Made by a program: the position numbers and the translations under genes. The notes under the pieces are model-generated. The model did not search any database. It was not told the origin of the DNA and saw only the letters and a list, made by a program, of their open reading frames with translations. DNA of 64,000 nt, from the NCBI GenBank assembly GCA_015501595.1, contig JADNRX010000233.1, positions 23,405 to 87,404 of the forward strand, given 5' to 3'. Numbering within the stretch: the stretch's first letter is position 1; each line of letters starts with the position of its first letter. The stretch is from Hymenopellis radicata (Eukaryota > Basidiomycota > Agaricomycetes > Agaricales > Physalacriaceae). Of this stretch, positions 55,260 to 64,000 are shown in pieces.

Positions 55260-56410
55260 ATGTGCCTCTTCAAGTTCGAACAGGGATTATGGATCGTCTT
55301 CTCTTATGCAGTTTCTGGTGGGGATACTGGACATGCATGGAGTATTATTAAGGCACGTTCTGTATTTCCGTACAAGCCGCTATTCACTCATCAATAATTA
55401 ATAGACATGAATTCTACTCTTTGGCGGGTCTACCAACACAAGCTACATGTCATATTTACTGGACATGTATTGTCTCCTTACGTACGACGGCCATCTTTAT
55501 GAACTGGCTCGGCAATCTTGCTGGGAAGTACGGTCATCATATTCCACTTGATCTCATGCAAGAGCATCACAACAACGTCCTCGAGAAGGTTGTCGAGCAA
55601 ATGGGGAAACCGTTCGATGACCCTCTTTGGCGCAAGGTCATATCCCCGAATGTTCACTATGTTACCAAATGGTTCCCCCGTCCAATAAGTTAACTGCCTT
55701 ATGGCTGAGAGAGCGGGTTGTACGAAAGAAGTGAAACTCTTCTTCAGAGAGCATTTCAGTGCCTGAGATGAGCTCCTGGTTGAGATCAGATTCTGTATGT
55801 GTATTCGATTGATTCTTCAGTCCGAAGCCGGTTTCCATTTCGTCCTTGATATGAGTTAGACAATGGAAGACTCGTTGAATACCTTGCAGATAGCAAACAA
55901 TGCAGATTTTCTAAAAATGTGTCGCGACACACCCATTTCCTTCTCCTGCTCAGATTATTGAATTCCACCCATGATACTAACTATCTTCGTACTCTCTAGG
56001 AATTGCAGTTCATGACACCCACATCCAATCAAAGCTCAGACAATATTCCACATTCAACTCGCTCAATATCTGAGCTTGATGACTAAGGTAGTCGTATGAG
56101 CAGTCTCAACGTTACAGGCAGCGATATAAGTAGCAAGACAAGAAGTGAGAGGAATGACTGGAAGGATAATGGAGAGGACATGAGCACAGAAGACCTTGTG
56201 AGTGGCGATGAAAGACAATAGGTCTTTCTAGATGCAGACGGCATTATGTATAAGGAAGAAGTTGAAACTGAGGACGATTGAAGTATGGCATTCATTGCGG
56301 CTGCAGAAGGCGATGAGAGTGATCAGAAAAGTGAAATCGATGAATTCGAGCAGAAGGAAAATGCTCAATCAAGCGGTGCAGATTCTGGGGATGACTTAGA
56401 AGAATAGTGC
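55260..56410 (+). pseudogene. DUF6589-like transposon-associated protein relic
   Basis: Readable pieces: AVSGGDTGHAWSIIK near 55300-55350, then IFMNWLGNLAGKYGHHIPLD followed by EHHNNVLEKVVEQMGKPFDD (55493-55620), where family members have W-x-R-x-x-N-x-x-G-x-x-G-x-N-I-P-x-D-L-x-x-E-H-x-N. An acidic Ser/Asp/Glu-rich tail follows to 56407 with several stops. DUF6589 proteins are abundant near basidiomycete transposons; their biochemical role is not established. Confidence 0.5.
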
Positions 56411-56552
56411 AAATAGTATAATTGAATCAAGTACCATTTTGTATTTCATTGAGGCTATGTTAAGTTTTCGTTTCGATAAGACTTGCGTGCTGGTCGGAAA
56501 GAGCTGGCAACCTCAGTGGCACTTAGCTGAGCGGGCCGTCGGGCAGGACTCG

Positions 56553-56752
56553 TAAAGATTACCACAAGTCCTAACTCGAGTAGATTCGTAACTCATCAGA
56601 TGAGTACTCATGGGGGTCAAAGGCTGTTCATGACTCGCGCATAACTCAAGTCTATCTGACTCACGAGTCGAGTCAAGTTGAGTATTTGACTCTGCGAGTC
56701 CAAGTTGATTCACGAGTACTCTCCAGACTCATGCGACTCGTGGTGATCTCTA
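56553..56752. mobile_element. hAT MITE of the 21067 family, about 200 bp
   Basis: Left end TAAAGATTACCACAAGTCC, right end CTCGTGGTGATCTCTA. The middle matches 21110-21490 with a deletion. GGCAGGA occurs on both sides (56542-56548 and 56753-56759), with a few extra bases at the left, a probable eroded target duplication. Confidence 0.65.
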
Positions 56753-57125
56753 GGCAGGAGCATGTCGAGGTCTGTTCTGAGTTGTATTTGAGGTCGAAAC
56801 AATATTGGTAACATTCTCAAGAGTTCGGTGTTTGACTTATAGAGATAACGGAGGGAAAGAAGAATGGATGTCGTCATCAGTATCAGAAGTAATATCCATC
56901 ATCGGATTATCAAAGTCATTCGCATCTGAATCCCATGCGTCTGCTTGCTGTCTTCCAATACACTTTCGTTTCAACCTCGACTCTGCCATTTTCTTTGGGA
57001 ACAGTCTGTAGCTCAACAATGATATCGAAAAGGGCAGGTGCATAGGATAGAACAAAGCGCCAAGACTCCGGGCCGATGAGATCCAGAAGTTCAGAGATTG
57101 TTTTGAGTGAACTTTGGGACTGGCT

Positions 57126-59212
57126 TCACGAATGGAGGAGTGTACTGGCAGGGTGCTCCAGTAGTGGGAGCGTGTATATAACTTGATAACACATACAACA
57201 GTTCGAGCAGTAATATTGGTGTTGAGCCTCGTGGCAGTCGAGAAGTGCTGTATCGTGAGGAGGGTTGTTGTATTCTCGGTTTAGGCTTGCGATGATACAG
57301 CCATCGTCCAGCATAGTGGTCAGAACGTGCACCTTAGAGAGTTCCATCGGCTTAGGTAACTTTTTCTTTGAATGATTCTTCTTGAGCGCTGCTGATTCCC
57401 AAGTTGTACCTGTAAACAAGTCAGAATCTGCAATACAAATCTCAGAATATGTACCGTCCAGTTGCTTCTGTGCAGCGGTAACTTGGCGGGGCTGAATCAA
57501 GACGTACACATGTGATAACATTGACTGAATTCCTCTGATGCGTCTAATTCGCTGCACCATCTCATTCATAGTATCGGGAAAGCCAAGAAGAATGGCAATA
57601 ATAAGTGTCTGAACGTTGATACCATTGGCAAAAGCAACGATAGCAATGACGATCTCGCACCACAGGTCAGTTTCGAGTAAATGAAGAGTTTCGGCATTAT
57701 AACGGTCAGAGCAAAGGCTGTGGTACATTCGTACCTATCGAAGGAAGTAAGAATCAGATGGAGACATCTTCCAGAGATAAACAAAGATGCGAAGAACATG
57801 ATCAATTGTAGAACAGTGGATAATAGTCTTATATCCGGGAACTAGATGGTCGAAGAGCTGAGGGAATTCCTGACTGTTGATTGCATTCTTGAGAGTAGCA
57901 AAGTTAAGTTGGATGTTGGACCGTTCATTGGAATGGCGAATCATGTGGTAGTTGCCGAGTGAATTCCTTGGCGACACGCTAGGTTTGAATACCCGGAGGA
58001 AGAGTAGCAGAGATAGTGAAGACAGAGATAGATAATGAAAGGAGACCGTGATAGTGAAGACAGAGATAGATAATGAAAGGAGACCGTGAAAATAGATCCC
58101 GACTGATGCGAATGCTGTCCGAAATGCGAGTCCTCATTCATCAAGGAGATGTCCTTCCTCTGCGCATGTGAATATCAGATTCTCGCGGAAGGTCTTCGAA
58201 CGCTAGTTGTTATTGCGCAAGTGCTCTGGATCGACACAGATAACCTGCTAATGCGTATAGGAAGCGATCTCTTCAGCAAGCTTCTCTCCGTTTCGATGGG
58301 CCTGTGCTCGATGCGCTGATGTGTATGCTAATGCAGCGATTCTGAGTCTCTCAAGTTCAGATACTTGGAAACGCGTTAAACAAGGAGAATTAATACGTGA
58401 AAATATGCACAATATCGCCAGCTAAGCCCTTAGTTGGAGTAACAATTAATTCTACGGCGAATTGTCAGCAGACGAAGCGGGGATAGAGCGTAGGATTTTT
58501 AGAGACTTCATTGTATACAATGATAGGCACCGAGAATAGGGCAGATTTACCACCGCCTGTCGCCTCGATGCAGAACACGTCGCGATAGTGGGTAAAGAAA
58601 ATCCTAGGGTACGGATGATCGGGCTCAGTAGGCCAATTATGTAATAACTATCAGCCCGTCATGACCCCCGATCTAAGTAACAGATTATGAATTAGTCTGA
58701 AATATTCACTCACCGCTTAGTTTCTGGGGTCGTTGAACATGCATAGCTTTTACTTGACATTCAATACATTGATCACGTATCGACTTGAGGATAGCATTAT
58801 CGTCAAAGCTCTGATTATATAATTTCAAACATTGTCTACAATTAACAGTAAGCAGAACATAAGTATACACTTTAAAAAGAGTTACTTACTCGATGTTAGC
58901 CTTGACCCTGCTGACCTCCTTCAGCGCTCTCTTCTCTTGTCCTTTCTTGCTTTGAATCTCCATCAAGATGAGGAGGTCTTTGAGAATCTCAGTCGCCGAA
59001 TTGCCAATGACTGTCTGGACAGTTTTAATAGTCTTTTGGACATCAGCTGTGACGTCGAGGAGTTGGGTCTCTGCATTCTCACAAGTCCTATTAGCATCTA
59101 TTGAGGCGTGATCGACAGTTTTTAAGGGTTTGTATAAGGGTTGAAAGAATTTGTGATGTAACAGCACTACTAGTCTGCAAAAAATGAGGAATGTAAACTC
59201 AGTCACAATCAT
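57126..59212 (-). pseudogene. RecQ-like DNA helicase, decayed
   Basis: In minus-strand order: a helical N-terminal part (59100-58890), FDDNAILKSIRDQCIECQVK (about 58815-58750), Walker A in DVFCIEATGGGKSALFSVPI (about 58580-58520), ELIVTPTKGLAGDIV, QVICVDPEHLRNNN, a DExH-like box in TCAEEGHLLDE (about 58165-58130), then the second helicase lobe with KTIIHCSTIDHVLRIFVYLW, RYNAETLHLLETDLWCEIVI and ATVAF-like AIVAFANGINVQTLI (57730-57540). This order matches RecQ-family helicases, ATP-driven 3'-5' DNA unwinders. Stops interrupt the frame (for example near 58450, 58250, 58200 and 57735). 56840-57055 may be the acidic C-terminal tail. RecQ-like genes are repeatedly expanded with transposons in Agaricomycetes. 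Confidence 0.6.
58013..58088. repeat. Tandem duplication, 38 bp x 2
   Basis: Exact repeat of ATAGTGAAGACAGAGATAGA plus the next 18 bases. It lies between the helicase lobes of the RecQ-like relic. Confidence 0.9.
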
Positions 59213-60685
59213 AAAGAGTGATGAAGCTACTAACTTCTATTTTTTTTTAAGTAACTCACTCAGAATGGTATTTTCATTGGAGTTGGACATCGCCTGAATG
59301 AATGTCGAAGAGATTGAGGTGGGTGTGATGACAATGGGAGGCGGGCATGATGACAATAGGAGACGGGTGTAGCGGCAATGAGAGGCGAGTGTAGCGGATG
59401 AATGGTGGGCAGGGCGCCGCAATGAAACAGGAGCAACGTTTATATTTAGACCAGATCCTTTTCTTTATCTGTAGTCCAAAGGAATATCTCAAAGTAACTA
59501 TGAACATTGCTTGCATTGGAAGATGTTTTCAGAAAGTTTACTTACTTCCTTTGAAAAAGCTCGCTTAAGATAGATAAAGGTCATCGAAAATATTCAAAAA
59601 TATTGTAAGCATTTTCAAAATAGAATATGTGATGTAGAGCTAGAGATATGGATCTTGCCATCTTTTAATAGATGCTAAGGCGTGCAGCTGGTGTAGAGGC
59701 TCATTGTGTACTGCAAGCACGTACACAACACACATTTTATACTTCAGTGTACCATCTGTACCATCGCATGCTTCATGATTAGAGCTTCATGATTGGAGCT
59801 TCATAAACCTGGCATTGCTACATCAGTATTCGAGATCTAGATCGAGAACAGTGACATTGTGAAGAGTCGTCACTACCTCCAATTATTGTCTCCATTTCTT
59901 TCAGGTTAAGTTTCCATCTCACACATATTAACAATTTTAAACTTTCAACTTCTGCTTAGGACATTTCTATATACTTTCTAAAGTATGAAAAATTTAATCT
60001 TTCACACATTTTTAGGAAAAAGTCATGTGCTGAGGCGGCGTGGCACTGACGATCTTTCAATGTTCTCTGTAGTAGCGTGGCCAGATGATTCTAACTAAGT
60101 ATGTACACACTCTCGCAACTATATTGAATAACATTCAGAACAGTACAAAGATCGAAGGAACGGTGCGTAGTATATGTCCTCCGTAAACTTGACCATATAT
60201 GGATTTAATAGTCTTATTGATGATAAATATATTGGAAATTTAGCAATATTAATATTGGTAAACAATATAACTACTATCGAATATGTATTGTAGACAGTTG
60301 GTTATTGTTTGGGAGGCTATTAAAAGCCTTGCAGTGACTACAGAAATGTGTGCACCTAAGTTCGTATGTGATCTCAAAGTCAGTGATCACTTAAAATATG
60401 AGAAATTGAAAGAAGTAAAAAAAGAAATGAAAAGATCAAAAAAGTGCTAATATAGGAAATTTAGCTCAGAGACATAATTAAGAAATACAGACTGAGTACT
60501 GTAGCTTATATATAAGTACGAAGTCTTCTATATGTTAGGAATAAATGAAGTGTATCATGAAAATAAATGAAATATCAAGAGAAAAAGAGAAATATCAAGA
60601 AGATAAATGAAGTATTAAAAGAAAAAAGATGATAAGAAAAGAAATCTACATAATTATTTGATGTGGATTTTTGTGTGCAATTCCA
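59213..60685. other. No gene recognised; AT-rich toward the right
   Basis: 59330-59420 has tandem GGCGGGTGTAGCGGCAATG-like words on the minus strand. The rest is AT-rich without credible frames. 60540-60640 has repeated GAAATATCAAGA / AAATGAAGTAT words. Confidence 0.4.
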
Positions 60686-60916
60686 CTGTCTATATAATTT
60701 AATATATTAGCTATGTATATTGAAAAAACTGTTTAAACTTTTTTTCAATAACTTGAGCTATATATATTAATAAAAAAATAAAATAGTTCTTAAATAACTT
60801 GAAATATTAATAAACTTTTTTAATTTTTTAATTAATATATATAGCTTTAGTTATTAAAAAGAAGTTTAGGCAGTTTTTTCAATATATATAGCTAATATAT
60901 CAAATTATGTAGATAG
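60686..60916. repeat. AT-rich inverted repeat, arms about 90 bp
   Basis: 60686-60780 pairs with 60829-60916 at about 88 percent identity by eye (AATATATTAGCTATGTATAT versus its complement; TTGAAAAAACTG versus CAGTTTTTTCAA). Probably a small foldback MITE. Confidence 0.75.
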
Positions 60917-61749
60917 TGTTCTGCAGAGATTGATATCATTTCATGTATAAAAAATGCATGAATGATATATTTCTCTTTAACCAAAATTTCAATACTAAAG
61001 AAATTGAAAGTGAAAGCTGCAGAAGATGAAGATGTTAAATAATAGAAACAGAGCAGAGTATGTCATGTTAGACAATCCAGTAGCTAATTAAATGTTGAGT
61101 TATCGTAAAGGCCAAGAATGATACAGCTAATTAAGTTGTAACCATATGCTGACAATGTTGTACATCTAGAACATTATAATGATCTAGTATTAGTCGAAAG
61201 AATTAGAATCGACTGCGCACTCAGAGGTAACATGTTAATATTTAGCATGTACTGCAGTCAGAATGAGAATATTAATTAAATACCTGCTATATGCAGATAG
61301 TAAAACACTTTCTAAGATAGTTAATCAAAAAGATGCAAGACACTCTTCGAAGTGATCATCAAGAAGGTGCAAGACACTCTTCGAGATAATTATCAAGAAG
61401 GTGCAGAACTCTTATCCAAATAATAATAGATAGAGAAAGATAGCAAAGAAGATAGACATTAAATTAGAGCTAATGCACTAAACTTGAGAGAAGGAAGGTG
61501 AAGAATAATGATATTCCTGAAGACTTTTAAGTCTTTTCAAGATTTTTCTGAAGTAAAATGTCCAATTCGAATTATCTAAGTTATGTGTAACCCTTATGAT
61601 AAAGGTAATTTCTTGATTAAGTTGCGAAATCATCGGTAATGACTAATTCTGCAGGATTAAAACTTGAGGACTATCTGATTCGAATTTATCTGCAGATGAT
61701 GCAAACTGAGGATTTTCGCGAGTATGAGTTGGAATCATTACTACCTTCT
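60917..61749. other. No gene recognised
   Basis: AT-rich DNA. 61330-61400 holds a short repeated phrase (AAGGTGCAAGACACTCTTCG, AAGATGCAAGACACTCTTCG). Possibly the upstream part of the Gypsy relic that follows. Confidence 0.35.
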
Positions 61750-62210
61750 CTATGTTAAAATCATGGATAGTAAAGGTTTGATTGCCATTGAGGTAGTTCC
61801 AAGTAATAGTCTCTTCTAGTATCTCAAAAGACTATTCTAGAAGGATGTCATAGGCAACACCTTTAATAACATGAACCTGCAGGAATATAGTGACATCTCC
61901 GATTGAGAAAGGCATATTTCTGCACAGTCCTAAAGACTCGTCTACACCCTAATTTGCGGATTGAACTGTAATAATGATTTCAATATTCATTGGCAGACCT
62001 GAACTGCACCAAACATGACCAAATATAGCCACAATCTGAGTACCTTCATTCAAGATAGCCTCTGCCTCGAACTTGTAATTAATAGTTGGAGTGATAGTTC
62101 TCAAAACTAAAGTTTCTGCATCAACTATGACCCCAATCTCAGTAAGAAACATATAGAAGGCTTCAATTCGTTCCTCCTTGGACAGATCACTAGTATTGTT
62201 TTCTACCATC
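61750..62210 (-). pseudogene. Ty3/Gypsy retropepsin-region relic
   Basis: Minus-strand reading: MVENNTSDLSKEERIEAFYM, then YKFEAEAILNEGTQIVAIFG, HVWCSSGLPMNIEIIITVQS, a stop, DESLGLCRNMPFSIGDVTIF, LQVHVIKGVAYDILLE and a stop. Family members read A-L-L-D-x-G-S-Q-I-V in the active-site strand, then the S-A-N-x-S-x-x-x-T-L-G-L and I-G-x-x-x-x-x-L-Q-x-x-V-V-x-x-A-P-Y-D-I-L-L-G pattern. The catalytic Asp position is N here. Clearly inactive. Confidence 0.6.
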
Positions 62211-62343
62211 TTAGTAAAGCGAATCTCTGCAGGATCAACTTCATCTGAGAAGGGTATTCATTTCCTAAAAACTGCTTTCTTTATATGTTTGCGCAAATCT
62301 GGAGCTACAGCTAAGAGATTCTGGTTGAAGATAGTATTGTCCT

Positions 62344-63084
62344 ATTTCGACTGTAAGTTCACGTCACAGGTCACAAGGCCTCTGAATTTCCTTATCGGAC
62401 ACCGGAAAACGCCTCTGATTACTTATCAAGTGTGGGAAGGTTAAAAAATTTAAAATTTTATAAGTTCACACACTGGACGAAGGCCTCGGAGTTTTCGGCG
62501 AAAACCCCGGTTAAAGAACCTCAAGAGTTTTAACGATTTTTTTAGGTTAAAACGATTTCAAAACTATTTTAACATTCTTTGAAGTATTTCGACCAAAAAT
62601 TTGAGTGAAATTTGTCTTAAAAATATTAGTAAGAACACCGAAAGCCAAATTAGGAAATTTTAGAGTAGTTTTAAGGTTAAAATTAGATTAAAATTATCAG
62701 AACTTGTATTTTAACGAGTTTAATATGGTTTTCAGCGAAAAAGTCATAAAGAAATCAGAAAGAATATAGTTAAAACTTTGAGAAGATAGTCAGGAGAGAT
62801 TTTATGATATATTTAGAGAGTATTAATAAATATTTATAAGGGAATTTTTGATGAGAATATTAGAAAAGAGGTTCGGAGGATTTTGACTGAAAAAAAAGAT
62901 GAAAATTGTGTAAAGAATTGTAAAATGCGAAACTAAGAGATCTTTAGAGAATTTTCGCCATCGTGAGGTGAAATTTCTTAAAAAGTGTTTCAAGAGTTTT
63001 TGATGAAAATAGAACTAAAAAATAGAGTGAAAAGTAAGGTGAAAACGTCAAAACCAAAAGCGCGATAATACAAGAAGTACTGTC
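62344..63084. mobile_element. AT-rich arm of a probable foldback element
   Basis: It begins TTCGACTGTAAGTTCACGTC, like the mariner-type MITE ends, then has a GC-rich lip and 600 bp of AGGTTAAAA / TTTTAAGG-type sequence leading into a minisatellite. The layout copies that at 16546-19965, whose second arm would lie beyond the window. Confidence 0.35.
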
Positions 63085-64000
63085 ATGAGTGCAAGATCAC
63101 TATACTCAATACAAGGCCCAGGCAAGGAGTACTGCAGTCAATGTGGGATCAACGCCGTCAACGCAAGGAGTACCGCAGTCAATGCGGGTCAAGGCTGTCA
63201 ATGCAAGGAGTACCGTGATCAATGCGAGGTCAATGCGCTCAATGCAAGATCAATGCAAGGAGTACCGCTGTCAATGCAGGATCAACGCAAGGAGTACCGC
63301 CGTCAATGCGGGATCAACGCCGTCAATGCAAGGAGTACTGCGGTCAATGCGGGATCAACGCACTCAATGCAAGATCAACGCAAGGAGTACCACAGTCAAT
63401 GCGGGGTCAACGCCGTCAACGCAAGGAGTACCGCCGTCAATGCGGGATCAATGCCGTCAACGCAAGGAGTACCGCCGTCAATGCGAGGTCAACGCCGTCA
63501 ACGCAAGAAGTACCGCCATCAATGCGAGGTCAACGCACTCAATGCAAGATCAATGCAAGGAGTACCGCAGTCAATGCGAGGTCAACGCCGTCAACGCAAG
63601 GAGTACCGCAGTCAATGCGGGATCAATGCCGTCAACGCAAGGAGTACCGCCGTCAATGCGAGGTCAACGCCGTCAACGCAAGAAGTACCGCCATCAATGC
63701 GAGGTCAACGCACTCAATGCAAGATTAACGCAAGGAGTACCGCAGTCAATGCGGGATCAATGCCGTCAACGCAAGGAGTACTGCGGTCAATGCGGGATCA
63801 ACGCACTCAATGCAAGATCAACGCAAGGAGTACCACAGTCAATGCGAGGTCAACGCCGTCAACGCAAGGAGTACTGCGGTCAATGCGGGATCAACGCACT
63901 CAATGCAAGATCAATGCAAGGAGTACCGCAGTCAATGCGAGGTCAACGCTGTCAACGCAAGGAGTACCATAGTCAATGCGAGGTCAACGCCGTCAACGGA
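63085..64000. repeat. Minisatellite, unit about 41 bp, runs off the window
   Basis: Repeated phrase GTCAACGCAAGGAGTACCGC followed by CGTCAATGCGGGATCAACGC, with variants carrying an extra CACTCAATGCAAGATCAA block. About 20 units. A 41-bp unit moves through all three frames and none has stops on the plus strand, giving a 295-codon open frame that is most likely not a gene. Confidence 0.9.

Noticed and set aside
60686..60916. Possible origin of replication because of AT-rich inverted repeats
   Set aside because: No other evidence; a small foldback MITE is the simpler reading.
63085..64000. CRISPR-like regular array
   Set aside because: Units are contiguous variants of one repeat with no unique spacers, in a fungal context; it is a minisatellite.

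Overview
The window looks like a transposon-dense stretch of a basidiomycete (Agaricomycete-type) nuclear genome. Evidence: many short 45-55 bp GT-AG introns; TET/JBP-like dioxygenase, DUF6589-like, RecQ-like and trypsin-like relics of kinds common in Agaricomycetes; Ty3/Gypsy gag and protease relics; a Tad-type LINE; and dozens of nested non-autonomous DNA transposons. I see no rRNA, no convincing canonical tRNA gene, no CRISPR array and no clearly intact host gene. The organism assignment is inference from gene content.

Centre (27.4-42.6 kb): two almost identical 7.31-kb hAT-type transposons lie head to head, separated by 625 bp, and form a giant inverted repeat. Each carries a 12-exon hAT transposase gene (949 aa in the right copy), a small two-exon ORF (86 aa) and a four-exon TET/JBP-like 2-oxoglutarate/Fe(II) dioxygenase gene. 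The right copy has a perfect 8-bp target duplication (CTGGATAC), and a paralogous empty site is present at 22.53 kb. The left copy has no matching duplication and carries frameshifting 1-nt differences. Two shorter relatives with the same kind of ends (22.7-25.4 and 49.6-52.6 kb) lack the transposase. All four copies carry a tRNA-like module about 212-222 bp inside the right end and a hairpin with a conserved loop.

Left third (0-21 kb): a pseudogene of a GDSG-type trypsin-like protein split by a 1.2-kb MITE; Gypsy protease remains; a 2.95-kb foldback element with a mariner-like MITE at its centre; a LINE 3' end split by a MITE; and a 4.4-kb hAT MITE (perfect TSD) that contains a 3.4-kb CACTA-like foldback with a ~114-bp minisatellite.

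21.0-42.8 kb: a DOT1-like methyltransferase gene appears to have been broken by this whole nested mass. Its N-terminal part is at 21.0-21.9 kb and a matching C-terminal stretch is at 42.69-42.79 kb. A 482-bp hairpin-rich sequence of unknown nature occurs twice (22.10-22.58 kb, and 34.89-35.33 plus 42.65-42.69 kb).

Right third (43-64 kb): a decayed Gypsy element on the minus strand with a 217-aa gag ORF and many dispersed GGAAG...CTTCC hairpins; a Tad-like LINE fragment; a DUF6589-like relic; a RecQ-like helicase pseudogene; a second Gypsy protease relic; and, at the right edge, an AT-rich arm leading into a 41-bp minisatellite that runs out of the window.
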